Origin: Aureimonas sp. SA4125
Lineage (GTDB): Bacteria; Pseudomonadota; Alphaproteobacteria; Rhizobiales; Rhizobiaceae
Assembly (NCBI RefSeq): GCF_019973775.1
Contig: NZ_AP025032.1
Location: 1,736,001 to 1,800,000, forward strand
Reading direction: 5' to 3'
Length of the DNA stretch: 64,000 nucleotides
Below are positions 36,980 to 45,754 of this stretch, in pieces. The translations under genes and the position numbers were made by a program. The notes beneath the pieces are model-generated. The model made no database searches, was not told the DNA's origin, and saw only the letters and a list, made by a program, of their open reading frames with translations. The first letter of the stretch is position 1, and every line of letters begins with the position of its first letter.

Positions 36980-37081
36980 TGCACGACGGAATTTACCGGT
37001 TCTTCACTTCCTTCCTTGGGGCAACGTTATCTTTGCCCCGCCTACGATGCAGCCTCAGAAATCGAGGCTGGAGAATCGAAG

Positions 37082-38077
37082 GTGTTCAAGGCTTTCATCT
37101 CGGATCGACGAGGAAATTTCGGGGTCCTCACGGCGCTGGCGGTCCTGCCGCTGATCGGCGCCATGGGCATGGCGATGGATTATTCGCGGGCGTTGAGTGC
37201 GCGCGACCTCTTCCAGACGAAGGCCGATGCCGCGGCCCTGTCGGTGGCGAAATACGGGCCGACGAATTCCCAGTCCGCCATCCTTCAGAACGTTCGCGAT
37301 ACGCTCCAGAACGAGGCGGGCATGCGCAACGTCGTCATCGACGCCCGCTGGACGGCCATCAACGACTATACGGTGACGATCTCGGGCGACCTTCCGCTGA
37401 GCCTGACGCAGGTCATGCCGGGCGTCGGCTCGACCTTGCCGGTGAAGGCGGAAACGGTCGCGCGCTTCAAGGACGCCCTGCGCATCTACAAGCCGCCGAA
37501 CGTCACCCAGCTCGACCCGGAGGCCGGCGACTACAACCGCGTCTACGCGTACTGCTTCAACAAGGACAAGAAGGGCGATCCTGTCAGCAAGGGGCGCACG
37601 CCGGACATCGCCATCGCCGACAACGGCGGAACGAAGTACAAGGATCCCATGCCGGTGTGCCAGGCCGGCGAGATGATGAGCTTCCGGCTCTACAACGTGC
37701 GAAACTCCCGCACGAACAAGAACAATTGGGACAAGCCTTCCGTCGAGCGCTACGACTATCGCACCGATACCGAGCTCGACAAGAATCAGGCTGAAACCTA
37801 CGATCTCGGCGGCTGGGCGATCCTCGAGACCGTGCTCTGCCCGAGCCTCGAAAAGTGCAAGCCGAAGAACCAGGGTGGTGTCATCCCCTACGGCAAGAAC
37901 CGGACCCCGGAGCGGTCGACGGAAGCCTGCTCGGCAGGCAAGTTCATGTATTATGGCTGGGAAGACCGACCGCCCGGCCGCGGCGATTCCGATCGGGACT
38001 ATGACGACATCCGCGTGATCATCGAATGTCCTGAGGTGACCATCGTCGGCAACAACACGGTGCGCCTGATCCGGTAG
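37082..38077 (+). CDS. TadE/TadG-like pilus-assembly family protein
   Basis: A 331-aa protein with the Tad N-terminal pattern: a short basic start (FKAFISDRRGNFG) and one hydrophobic helix (VLTALAVLPLIGAMGMAMDYS), followed by DLFQTKADAAALSVAK. The rest is predicted extracytoplasmic and has six or so cysteines (AYCFNKD, PVCQAGE, VLCPSLEKC, ACSAG) that may form disulfides. There is no von Willebrand domain. GTG 37082 with GGAG about 10 bp upstream is chosen. No other tad genes are nearby. The insertion sequence ends 110 bp upstream. Confidence 0.75.
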   Translation: MFKAFISDRRGNFGVLTALAVLPLIGAMGMAMDYSRALSARDLFQTKADAAALSVAKYGPTNSQSAILQNVRDTLQNEAGMRNVVIDARWTAINDYTVTISGDLPLSLTQVMPGVGSTLPVKAETVARFKDALRIYKPPNVTQLDPEAGDYNRVYAYCFNKDKKGDPVSKGRTPDIAIADNGGTKYKDPMPVCQAGEMMSFRLYNVRNSRTNKNNWDKPSVERYDYRTDTELDKNQAETYDLGGWAILETVLCPSLEKCKPKNQGGVIPYGKNRTPERSTEACSAGKFMYYGWEDRPPGRGDSDRDYDDIRVIIECPEVTIVGNNTVRLIR

Positions 38078-38293
38078 CGCCGATCTGGATGGTCGGGCGG
38101 TCAATATTGATCGTCCGCTGCGCCTCCGCTCGTTCGCCGTCCGAATATCGCAGACCAGTCCGCACTCCGGTGTGCCGGTTCGGTGCGTCAGCAGACCGTC
38201 GGCACGCGCCAAAGGGCGATCGCCTGCGCAGTGGCGCCCCGGTCAGCGCAGCAGCCGATGCGTTCGATTCTGCCCTTTGCGCCGTCGCACAAA

Positions 38294-38324
38294 CGAAAAA
38301 GAGGCCGGCGTTGCCGCCGACCTC
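38294..38324 (-). terminator. Terminator of the rplM-rpsI operon
   Basis: On the minus strand the stem GAGGTCGGCG / CGCCGGCCTC with loop GCAA is followed by TTTTTC. It lies 24 bp after the rpsI stop. Confidence 0.85.
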
Positions 38325-38347
38325 CTCCAAATCCGTAACCTCGAAGC

Positions 38348-38818
38348 TTAGCGCTTGGAGAACTGGAACGAACGACGGGCCTTGGCCTTGCCGTACTTCT
38401 TGCGCTCGACGACGCGGCTGTCGCGGGTGAGGAACCCGCCCTTCTTGAGGACGGCACGCAGGCCGGGCTCGTAATAGGTGAGGGCCTTGGAGATGCCGTG
38501 GCGCACGGCACCGGCCTGGCCGGACAGACCGCCGCCGGCGACGGTGGCGATGATGTCGAACTGGCCGTCACGCGCGGCGGCGACGATCGGCTGACGCAGC
38601 ACCATCTGCAGCACCGGGCGAGCGAAGTAGGCCGCGAATTCCTTGCCGTTGACGACGATCTTGCCCGAACCCGGCTTGACCCAGACGCGGGCGACCGCGT
38701 CCTTGCGTTTGCCGGTCGCATAGGCGCGGCCGAGCGAGTCGATCTTCTGGACGTGGACCGGGGCTTCGACGAGGGTCTCGACGCTGCCGAGGCTCTGGAG
38801 CGAATTCAGATCGGCCAT
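38348..38818 (-). CDS. rpsI: 30S ribosomal protein S9 (uS9)
   Basis: Small-subunit ribosomal protein of 156 aa. The core is [28 protein letters not shown], and the C-terminus [29 protein letters not shown] is diagnostic, with the final basic residues reaching the P-site tRNA. It has an N-terminal extension of about 28 residues typical of alphaproteobacteria. The start codon overlaps the last base of the rplM stop codon (TAATG), so the genes are tightly coupled. Confidence 0.98.
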   Translation of the reverse strand: MADLNSLQSLGSVETLVEAPVHVQKIDSLGRAYATGKRKDAVARVWVKPGSGKIVVNGKEFAAYFARPVLQMVLRQPIVAAARDGQFDIIATVAGGGLSGQAGAVRHGISKALTYYEPGLRAVLKKGGFLTRDSRVVERKKYGKAKARRSFQFSKR

Positions 38819-39282
38819 TATGCAGCCCTCCGGTTCTTGGTGTTCATCGCGCCGACGTCGAGGGTGTCGGGCGTCTGCGCGGTGTGCGGGTGCTCGGAAC
38901 CGGCATAGACGCGCAGGTTCTTCAGCTGCTGGCGGCCGAGCGGGCCCTCTGGCAGCATGCGCTGGACGGCCTTCTCGACGACGCGCTCGGGAAAGCGGCC
39001 CTCGAGGATCTGCCGCGCCTTGCGCTGCTTGATGCCGCCGGCATAGCCGGTGTGCCAGTAATAGGTCTTGTCGGTGAACTTCTTGCCGGTGAACACCACC
39101 TTGTCGGCATTGATGACGATGATGTTGTCGCCGTCGTCGATGTGCGGGGTGAAGGTCGGCTTGTGCTTGCCACGGAGGCGAAGCGCGATGATGGAGGCGA
39201 GGCGGCCGACGACGAGCCCTTCGGCGTCGATCAGGACCCACTTCTTCACCACCGTCTCGTTCTTCTGCGAGAAGGTTTTCAT
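38818..39282 (-). CDS. rplM: 50S ribosomal protein L13 (uL13)
   Basis: Large-subunit ribosomal protein of 154 aa. Diagnostic sequence includes [36 protein letters not shown] and [33 protein letters not shown]. The start MKTFSQKNE at 39282 has AAGG upstream. It is the first gene of the rplM-rpsI operon, driven by the promoter at 39369-39397. Confidence 0.98.
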   Translation of the reverse strand: MKTFSQKNETVVKKWVLIDAEGLVVGRLASIIALRLRGKHKPTFTPHIDDGDNIIVINADKVVFTGKKFTDKTYYWHTGYAGGIKQRKARQILEGRFPERVVEKAVQRMLPEGPLGRQQLKNLRVYAGSEHPHTAQTPDTLDVGAMNTKNRRAA

Positions 39283-39368
39283 AAGGTCTACCCTTGGATG
39301 AGCGTCAATGCGGCGCTCTTGAAGGGGCGCCAAACGAAAAGCGCGGCACTTGCCGCTCTCTGGGAGGG

Positions 39369-39397
39369 TCTGTAGCGGGGGAAGGGGTGGACGTCAA
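39369..39397 (-). promoter_or_regulatory. rplM-rpsI promoter
   Basis: On the minus strand TTGACG (39392-39397) and TACAGA (39369-39374) are separated by exactly 17 bp. They lie about 90 bp upstream of the rplM start, leaving a leader of about 80 nt. Confidence 0.65.
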
Positions 39398-39571
39398 GAA
39401 CAAAAGGGTCGTGCATATTGGGTAATCGGTAGTAATTACAAAGACTTGAGAATAAAGGTATCATAATACCGCAAAAATGCCTCCTCCTTCTGCAAGGCGT
39501 CCCCCATGGCGGGCCTCCCGCGCTCCGGGGTATTGCGGTAGAACGCACGAAACAGACAGGAGGATTTCGAC

Positions 39572-40393
39572 ATGGCCGATATCGTCACACTGCCGGATGC
39601 GGATCTCGCCCATCCCGTTTCCGTCGAGCGGGCGGGCGGCATGCATCGAATCCGGCTGTCCAGCCCGCCGACGAATGCGCTGTCGATGGCGATGATGGAT
39701 GCGCTGATGAAAGCGCTGGCCGAGGCGGCGGACGATCCGGACTGCCGGGTGGTGGTGATCGCCGCCGCCGGCCGGGTGTTTTCGGCCGGGCACGACCTGA
39801 AGGAGATGACCGCGCACCGGGCCGACGAGGACGGCGGTCGGGCCTTTTTCGAGGCGACGATGCGGCGCTGCGCGGAACTGATGCAGGCGATCGTGCGCCA
39901 TCCCCGGCCGGTCATCGCCGAGGTCGCGGGGCTCGCCACTGCCGCCGGGTGCCAGCTCGTCGCCTCCTGCGATCTCGCCATCGCCTCGGAAGAGGCCGCC
40001 TTCTGCACGCCCGGCGTCAACATCGGCCTGTTCTGCTCGACGCCGATGGTCGCGCTCTCGCGCAATATGAGCCCGAAGCACGCGATGGAGATGCTCCTCA
40101 CCGGCGAGACCATCGACGCGCGCTCGGCCCGCGATTTCGGCCTCGTCAACCGCGTCGTGCCGCCGGAATATCTCGCCACCGTCGTCGACAAATATGCCGA
40201 CACGATCGCCTCGAAATCATCGCTGACGGTGAAGACCGGCAAGGAAGCCTTCTACCGCCAGGCCGAGATGGGCCTGGCCGAGGCCTACGACTATGCGGCC
40301 GGGGTGATGGTCGAGAACCTTTTGGCGCGCGATGCGGGCGAGGGGATCGCCGCCTTCCTCGGCAAGCGCAAGCCCGTCTGGACCGGGCAATGA
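39572..40393 (+). CDS. Enoyl-CoA hydratase/isomerase family protein
   Basis: Crotonase-fold protein of 273 aa. The CoA and oxyanion-hole segments are visible as AAGRVFSAGHDLKEM and AGLATAAGCQLVASCDLAIASEEAAFCTPGVNIGLFCS. The sequence is of the ECHDC3-like type found in alphaproteobacteria, and its exact substrate is unknown. It is divergent from rplM, and its stop overlaps the ATG of the CoA-binding protein gene (ATGA), so the two are co-translated. Confidence 0.87.
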   Translation: MADIVTLPDADLAHPVSVERAGGMHRIRLSSPPTNALSMAMMDALMKALAEAADDPDCRVVVIAAAGRVFSAGHDLKEMTAHRADEDGGRAFFEATMRRCAELMQAIVRHPRPVIAEVAGLATAAGCQLVASCDLAIASEEAAFCTPGVNIGLFCSTPMVALSRNMSPKHAMEMLLTGETIDARSARDFGLVNRVVPPEYLATVVDKYADTIASKSSLTVKTGKEAFYRQAEMGLAEAYDYAAGVMVENLLARDAGEGIAAFLGKRKPVWTGQ

Positions 40394-40821
40394 GTGCCGC
40401 CGAGGACGCGGTGATCCGCGACATCCTGGAGAGCGTCAAGGTGATCGCGCTTCTTGGCGCAAGCCCCAATCCGGCGCGGCCCTCGCATGGCGTGATGCGC
40501 TTTCTGCTGGAACAGGGTTATCGCGTCATCCCGGTCAATCCCGGCCAAGCCGGCAAGGAGATTCTCGGCCAGCCTTGTGTCGCCGGACTTGCCGATATTG
40601 CCGAGCCGATCGACATGGTCGACGTGTTTCGGGCCGGCGACGCGCTGCCGGGGATCGTCGAGGACGCCATGGCGCTGTCGCCGCGGCCGACGGTGATCTG
40701 GACGCAGCTGGGAGTCCGACATGCCGAGGCGGAGGCGAAGGCGACGACCGAAGGGTTCACCGTCGTCGCCGGCCGCTGCCCGGCGATCGAGATTCCGCGC
40801 CTCGGCATCGGCGCGCGCTGA
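40390..40821 (+). CDS. CoA-binding protein (YccU-like)
   Basis: A 143-aa single-domain Rossmann protein of the CoA_binding_2 family. Characteristic residues are VIALLGASPNPARPSHGVMRFLLEQGYRVIPVNPGQAGKEILG and PTVIWTQLGV. The role of the family is not settled; members bind CoA. It is coupled to the enoyl-CoA hydratase gene by a 4-bp overlap and precedes the sulfhydrylase gene by 129 bp, an order widely kept in Hyphomicrobiales. Confidence 0.9.
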   Translation: MSAAEDAVIRDILESVKVIALLGASPNPARPSHGVMRFLLEQGYRVIPVNPGQAGKEILGQPCVAGLADIAEPIDMVDVFRAGDALPGIVEDAMALSPRPTVIWTQLGVRHAEAEAKATTEGFTVVAGRCPAIEIPRLGIGAR

Positions 40822-40950
40822 GACCGAGGCGCGGGATCCGGCCGCGTTTCGAAAAGTTTTCCCGGCAAAGGTGGCGGCAAGCCGCTTTTCGTCCTTGGAC
40901 GGGTACCGAGGCCGGGCCACACTCTGCAAAATGATCAGGGAGGATCAGCG

Positions 40951-42231
40951 ATGACGACGACACCCGGTTTCGATACCCTTGCCATCCATGCCGGCGCGCG
41001 GCCGGACCCGACGACCGGCGCCCGCGCGACGCCGATCTACCAGACCACCGCCTTCGTCTTCGACGATGTCGACCATGCCGCCGCTTTGTTCGGCCTGCAG
41101 AAGTTCGGCAATATCTACACCCGCATCATGAACCCGACGCAGGCGGTGCTGGAGGAGCGCGTCGCCGCGCTCGAAGGCGGCACGGCGGCGCTGGCGGTGG
41201 CCTCGGGCCATGCGGCGCAGCTTCTCATCTTCCAGACGCTGATGCAGCCGGGCGACGAGTTCGTCGCCTCCCACCGCCTCTATGGCGGTTCGATCAACCA
41301 GTTCACCAACGCCTTCAAGTCCTTCGACTGGCGGGTCAAATGGGCAGACCCGGACGACCTCCAGAGCTTCGAGGCGGCGATCACCGACAGGACGCGGGCG
41401 ATCTTCATCGAATCCATCGCCAATCCCGGCGGCATCATCTGCGACATCGCCGGCATCGCCGAGATCGCGCACCGGCACGGTCTGCCGCTCATCGTCGACA
41501 ACACGCTGGCCAGCCCCTATCTCTGCCGCCCGATCGAGCACGGCGCCGACATCGTCGTGCATTCGCTGACGAAGTTCATGGGCGGCCACGGCAATTCGAT
41601 GGGCGGGGCGATCGTCGACGGCGGCACATTCGACTGGTCGGCGAGCGCGAACTATCCCATGCTCTCGGCGCCGCGTCCGGAATACAACGGCGTCGTGCTG
41701 CACGAGACGTTCGGCAATTTCGCCTTCGCCATTGCCTGTCGCGTGCTCGGCCTGCGGGATCTCGGTCCCGCCATCTCGCCGTTCAACGCCTTCCTCATCC
41801 TGACCGGCATCGAGACGCTGCCGCTGCGCATGCAGCGCCACTGCGACAACGCACTGAAGGTCGCAGAATACCTGAACGGGCACGAGAAGGTCGGCTGGGT
41901 ATCCTATGCCGGACTTCCCGGCGACCGCTATCACCCGGCGATGCAGACCTATGCGCCGAAGGGGGCGGGCGCCGTGCTGACCTTTGGCCTGAAGGGCGGT
42001 TACGATGCAGGTGTCGTCTTCGTGGAGGCGCTGGAGATGTTCTCGCATCTGGCCAATATCGGCGACACGCGCTCGCTCGTCATTCACCCGGCCTCGACCA
42101 CGCACAAGCAGCTGACGGATGAGCAGAAGGTTGCGGCCGGTGCGGCGCCCGACGTCGTGCGCCTGTCCGTCGGCATCGAGAGCATCGAGGACATCATTGC
42201 CGATCTCGATCAGGCGCTCGGCAAGACGTGA
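40951..42231 (+). CDS. metY: O-acetylhomoserine sulfhydrylase
   Basis: PLP-dependent Cys/Met metabolism enzyme of 426 aa that would form homocysteine (or methionine) from O-acetylhomoserine and sulfide. The PLP lysine is in [42 protein letters not shown] and the C-terminal SRLxxHPASTTH-type sequence ([15 protein letters not shown]) are family hallmarks. GGGAGGA lies upstream of the ATG. I looked for a SAM-II riboswitch in the 129-bp leader and did not recognise one. Confidence 0.93.
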   Translation: MTTTPGFDTLAIHAGARPDPTTGARATPIYQTTAFVFDDVDHAAALFGLQKFGNIYTRIMNPTQAVLEERVAALEGGTAALAVASGHAAQLLIFQTLMQPGDEFVASHRLYGGSINQFTNAFKSFDWRVKWADPDDLQSFEAAITDRTRAIFIESIANPGGIICDIAGIAEIAHRHGLPLIVDNTLASPYLCRPIEHGADIVVHSLTKFMGGHGNSMGGAIVDGGTFDWSASANYPMLSAPRPEYNGVVLHETFGNFAFAIACRVLGLRDLGPAISPFNAFLILTGIETLPLRMQRHCDNALKVAEYLNGHEKVGWVSYAGLPGDRYHPAMQTYAPKGAGAVLTFGLKGGYDAGVVFVEALEMFSHLANIGDTRSLVIHPASTTHKQLTDEQKVAAGAAPDVVRLSVGIESIEDIIADLDQALGKT

Positions 42232-42235
42232 CGGC

Positions 42236-42370
42236 TTAGTAGTCCTCGTCGATCCCCCGGTTCGTCCGCCAGGCCATCAGGCTGCGATCGACGAGGCAGC
42301 CCAGACAACTCGCGGTCGCGATCGTGGCGGTGAAAACACCGACGAATTGCGCCAAGTCCCCTAAGGTCAT
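42236..42370 (-). CDS. 44-aa single-span membrane peptide
   Basis: A short reading frame opposite to its neighbours encodes MTLGDLAQFVGVFTATIA, then a CLGC motif and a polar tail (MAWRTNRGIDEDY). The hydrophobic stretch spans roughly residues 8-27. GGGAGA stands 8-13 bp upstream of the ATG. The hydrophobic core, the Cys pair, the charged tail and the ribosome binding site argue for a real small membrane protein. Function unknown. Its stop lies 4 bp from the metY stop, so the genes converge. Confidence 0.5.
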   Translation of the reverse strand: MTLGDLAQFVGVFTATIATASCLGCLVDRSLMAWRTNRGIDEDY

Positions 42371-42491
42371 CACATTTCTCCCGATATGCCATCATCATCG
42401 CACGGGAAACTTGCATCGGCCTCAACAAGGCGCCCTCTCGCAGGTTGCGCTCCTGCAAGGGGGTCCGTTCACCAAGATTCCAGGGAGCTTC

Positions 42492-42839
42492 ATGACCCGC
42501 CATCTGCTGACATTCGATCTCGCCGGCCTGACGCCCGACAGCGCGTCGCCCGCACCGGAGAAGGTGACGGACGGCGCGCCGCATAATCGCACATGGAACC
42601 TCGAAGAGACCGAAAGTGGCGTCTATGCCGGCGTCTGGGAGTCGGCGCCGGGAGAGTGGCGGGTCGACTACACCGAATGGGAATTCTGCCACATCGTCTC
42701 CGGCGTCTCGGTCCTGTGCGAGGACGGCGCCGAGCCCGTCACCTATCGCGCCGGCGACAGCTTCGTCATTCGTCCCGGCTTCAAGGGACGATGGCGGGTC
42801 GTCGAGACGACCGTGAAGCATTACGTCGTCAAGGTCTGA
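42492..42839 (+). CDS. Cupin domain protein (DUF861/Cupin_3)
   Basis: A 115-aa single cupin. Typical sequence is WRVDYTEWEFCHIVSGVSVLCEDGAEPVTYRAGDSFVIRPGFKGRWRVVETTVKHYVV, matching the Cupin_3 group of ureidoglycine-aminohydrolase-like small cupins. Metal-binding residues are only partly kept (Glu and His in WEFCHI), so catalysis is uncertain. ATG 42492 follows a CAGGGAG site. It is monocistronic and convergent with the P450 gene. Confidence 0.83.
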   Translation: MTRHLLTFDLAGLTPDSASPAPEKVTDGAPHNRTWNLEETESGVYAGVWESAPGEWRVDYTEWEFCHIVSGVSVLCEDGAEPVTYRAGDSFVIRPGFKGRWRVVETTVKHYVVKV

Positions 42840-42890
42840 GACCTTCCCGCTGATCGCGGTCGAGGCGAGATGACGGACGTTTCCGGCCGC

Positions 42891-44141
42891 TCAGCGAAGC
42901 GCAAGATCGAGCCGGGTCAGTCCATGAAAATGCCAGGTGTCGCCATAGCGCGGCGGAGTGGCGATCCGGATCTGCGGCAGCCGCCCGAACAACCGCTCGA
43001 GCGCCACCGCCATTTCCAGCCGCGCGAGCGGCGCGCCGATGCAGAAATGGATGCCGGCGTCGAAGGAAACGTGGCCGAAGGCCGAGCGCTCCGGGTCGAA
43101 GCGATCGGGATCGGCGAAGCGACGGGGATCGCGGTTGCCGGCGGCCAGAAGCAGAGCCACCGGTTCGCCCCGCCGCAACCGCGTACCGCCGGAAAGCTCG
43201 ACCTCTTCGAGGGCAATGCGCCGGAACAGATGCAAGGGCGTGTCGAAGCGCAGGATCTCTTCCACCGCTGCGGAACTGCGATCGCGGCTGGAAAAGAGCG
43301 CCGCGCCGTTCGCGCCGGCCTCGAGCACGGCCTTCACCCCGTTGCCGATCTGGTGCACCGTTGCCTCGTGGCCGGCATTCATCAGGAGGATGAGGGTTGC
43401 GACCATCTCGTCCTCGCCGAGCCGGCCGGCTACCGTCTCCGCTTGGATCAGGTTTGAGATCAGGTCGTCTGCGGGCCGACGGCGGCGGGTCGCGATGGCC
43501 GCGTGCATGAAATCGCGAAACTTCGCGGCGGCTGCATCCGCTGCAGCCTCGACTTCCGGCGTGCGGCCGAACTGATACATCGCGACCATGGCGTGCGACC
43601 AGGCGAGCATGTCGGCGTGGGCGCTAGCATCCAGTCCGACGAGACGGGCGATCGCGGCGACGGCAAGCGGGGTCGCGAAGCGCGCGACGAGGTCGACCTC
43701 GGCCCTGTCGGCAAAGCCGTCGATCAGATCATCCGCAATCGCCGCGATGCTGGGCTCCAGAGGATCGATCCGGCGGGCGACAAAGCCCTTCGTCACGAAA
43801 CTCCGCAGGCGCGTGTGGGCCGGCGGCTCCAGCTCCATCAGGGAGTTGGCTTCCAAGCCATAGAAGTTGCGGCTTCCCTCCGGCACAGCGTCGCCCTCGG
43901 CCCGTCCTGATGCATCGGGGATGATGCGTCCGAAGCGGCGGTCGCGAAGGATGGCCGAGATCAGTCTGTGCTCGGCAATGGCGAGGCAGCCGAGTTCCTC
44001 CCAGAAGAGCGGCACAGCCGCCCGGTGGAGTTCGCCATAGGCGGGATAGGGATTCTGAAAGAAGCCCGCGTCACGCGGGTCCAGTCGGAGCCGCCTGTCG
44101 TCTCCGTCGACGTGAAGGCTGGAAGGGAGCTGTACTTGCAT
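42891..44141 (-). CDS. Cytochrome P450
   Basis: Soluble bacterial P450 of 416 aa. The I-helix motif is NAGHEATVH (in place of AGxET). The ExxR motif is EILRFDTPL. The heme-binding loop FGHVSFDAGIHFCIGAPLARLEMA has its Cys at about residue 367. No ferredoxin or reductase gene is adjacent, so it must use a partner from elsewhere. The substrate cannot be inferred. The start at 44141 gives MQVQLPSSLH, and no signal peptide is present. Confidence 0.93.
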   Translation of the reverse strand: MQVQLPSSLHVDGDDRRLRLDPRDAGFFQNPYPAYGELHRAAVPLFWEELGCLAIAEHRLISAILRDRRFGRIIPDASGRAEGDAVPEGSRNFYGLEANSLMELEPPAHTRLRSFVTKGFVARRIDPLEPSIAAIADDLIDGFADRAEVDLVARFATPLAVAAIARLVGLDASAHADMLAWSHAMVAMYQFGRTPEVEAAADAAAAKFRDFMHAAIATRRRRPADDLISNLIQAETVAGRLGEDEMVATLILLMNAGHEATVHQIGNGVKAVLEAGANGAALFSSRDRSSAAVEEILRFDTPLHLFRRIALEEVELSGGTRLRRGEPVALLLAAGNRDPRRFADPDRFDPERSAFGHVSFDAGIHFCIGAPLARLEMAVALERLFGRLPQIRIATPPRYGDTWHFHGLTRLDLALR

Positions 44142-44227
44142 GGCGGCAATGTGCCGGGCCGAAACGGACCGTTCAAGCCACCGCCGGGGATCCTGGCGCG
44201 GATTCGCGCGGTGATAAACAAGACAGA

Positions 44228-44268
44228 CAAAAAGCGACGGCGCACCGCGATCATGCGATGCGCCGTCG
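44228..44268 (-). terminator. Terminator of the SOUL-family gene
   Basis: On the minus strand a perfect 10-bp stem (CGACGGCGCA / TGCGCCGTCG) is followed by CTTTTTG. It lies 56 bp after the stop of the SOUL gene. Confidence 0.8.
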
Positions 44269-44323
44269 ATCAGCCCACGACGAATACCGGGACAGGCTCA
44301 GCCCGAAGGCTTAGCCGAAAGAC

Positions 44324-45343
44324 TCAGCGTTCGACCTCGATGAGGATCTCGTTGCGCTTCATGAAGCCGGGGGTCCAAGGCGGGTTGTAGAAGGCGTATT
44401 CCGGATCCCCCTTCTGCTTCATGTTTTCCTCGGCAATGTAGTTGTAGAGGATCATGAGCTTCTTCGAAGCGAGGCTCGCGGTGAAGTTGCCGTTGAAGCG
44501 GATCGCGACGACGCGCTTCGAGGGCAGTTCGCGGATCGCCACGTCGTCGGAGCCCGGGGCCGGCAGCGTGTCCTTGGTGAACTTCTTCGGCATGACGAAG
44601 CGGATGGCCCAGCCCTTGGTCTTGCCTTCGTTCTCCGACAGCTGCTGCAGGACGGGTGCCGTCATCGCGATCTTCTTTCCGGCGCGGTTGCCGGCAAAGA
44701 TATAGTCGGCGAGCGTTTCGAAGCCGATGCGCCGCGCCTTCTCGTGGTAGCCACTCTTGATGGTCTCCGCGACGATCATCGCATCGTAGTCGCGAATCTC
44801 GATGTCACCGTCCGTCCGGACGGTATCGTAATCCGGCTCCTCGGTGTGCTCGGCCACTTTCTTGCTGACGTAGAACGCCGCGCCGACCACCGCGATCACA
44901 CCGCCGGCAACGAGAACCGTCGTCAACGCCGGACGGCCGCGAAGAAAGGCGAGACCCTGCTGAGCCTGCATCCCGCGGCGGAAGCTGGGCGCGCGCGGCA
45001 AGCGGGGATCAGGCAGGCGCGACGCCAGCTCGGACGCCCCCCAGGACGGAAGGTGCGACCTCAGTTCGCTGAGCTGCCCGCGCAGGTCGGGCATCGCCTC
45101 GATGAGGCTGCGGTAGGATGAACGGGCGTCCGAGACCGTCGGCATCGACAGGTTGCGGAACGTATCCGGGAGAAAGGAGTGCGAACGCGAGGGGAAGCCC
45201 ACGGAGCGGCGAACGCGCTCGGTGATTGATGGCGTCGGACTGATGCGTTCCGAGATCTGGTGCTCCAGTTCACCGATGCGCTCACCGATATCTCCGATCG
45301 ACTCGGCGATGCGATCGTAGGCGCTGGATGTGTCGCGAAACAT
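44324..45343 (-). CDS. SOUL heme-binding family protein with membrane anchor
   Basis: A 339-aa protein. The N-terminal 40 residues have a heptad-like pattern (YDRIAESIGDIGERIGELEHQI), then a Ser/Pro-rich linker and one membrane segment near residues 137-157 (ALTTVLVAGGVIAVVGAAFYV). The SOUL domain follows (IEIRDYDAMIVAETI, KIAMTAPVLQQ, AIRFVMPKKFT, and the end YNPPWTPGFMKRNEILIEV). Family members bind heme or tetrapyrroles. ATG 45343 is chosen for its AGGAG site. It is followed by its own terminator. Confidence 0.87.
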   Translation of the reverse strand: MFRDTSSAYDRIAESIGDIGERIGELEHQISERISPTPSITERVRRSVGFPSRSHSFLPDTFRNLSMPTVSDARSSYRSLIEAMPDLRGQLSELRSHLPSWGASELASRLPDPRLPRAPSFRRGMQAQQGLAFLRGRPALTTVLVAGGVIAVVGAAFYVSKKVAEHTEEPDYDTVRTDGDIEIRDYDAMIVAETIKSGYHEKARRIGFETLADYIFAGNRAGKKIAMTAPVLQQLSENEGKTKGWAIRFVMPKKFTKDTLPAPGSDDVAIRELPSKRVVAIRFNGNFTASLASKKLMILYNYIAEENMKQKGDPEYAFYNPPWTPGFMKRNEILIEVER

Positions 45344-45754
45344 TCTGATCTCCTGAAAGGGGCTGGCCTGCTCGAAAATCGGAGGCTGCGCTGCTGCGAA
45401 ATGATACGGCCGCATGACGATGCCGGTTCCGCATTCAACGGGCCATCGCCGCGATGGTTGCGCCGCAGCGATGGCAGTGCATCTGGGTCAACCGGCCCGG
45501 TTGTCGAGCCTGTCCCGCGGCAGGGCACGGAACCGAAAGTTCTCCGCGCGCCGCAACCATCCGGGCTTTCGACTGTTCTACAGCCATCAGGTTTCGATCT
45601 GACACTCCAGACAAGATTTTCAGGGCGGCCGCTGTGCCGCCCCTTTTTTTTGGCTCTCGTTGCGCTGGGTCGTCGGCATCGAGGCGAGAAGCATCCTTCC
45701 CGCCGCGCGGGGGCATACTATCTTCCGTGGCGGGCACCTCGGGAGAAAAGACTG
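45344..45754. other. Divergent intergenic region with an orphan terminator
   Basis: No convincing protein gene is visible between the SOUL and SRPBCC genes. The region contains a strong plus-strand intrinsic terminator at 45624-45652 with no recognised gene upstream of it, which suggests a small RNA. Confidence 0.5.
45624..45652 (+). terminator. Orphan intrinsic terminator
   Basis: GGGCGGC and GCCGCCC pair around CGCTGT and are followed by a run of about eight T residues. The nearest plus-strand reading frame upstream (45414-45602) has no recognisable protein character. Confidence 0.75.

Noticed and set aside
39457..39540. TACCGCAA / TTGCGGTA inverted repeat and GGTAT-CATA-ATACC palindrome before the enoyl-CoA hydratase gene
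   Set aside because: The 8-bp arms are 58 bp apart and the 5-bp palindrome is too short to support a specific operator without comparison.
40822..40950. Possible SAM-II riboswitch upstream of metY
   Set aside because: The leader lacks the SAM-II core. The only structure seen is a short GC-rich hairpin near 40871.
45414..45602. A 62-codon plus-strand frame just before the orphan terminator
   Set aside because: It has no ribosome binding site and no protein-like composition; a small RNA explains the terminator better.
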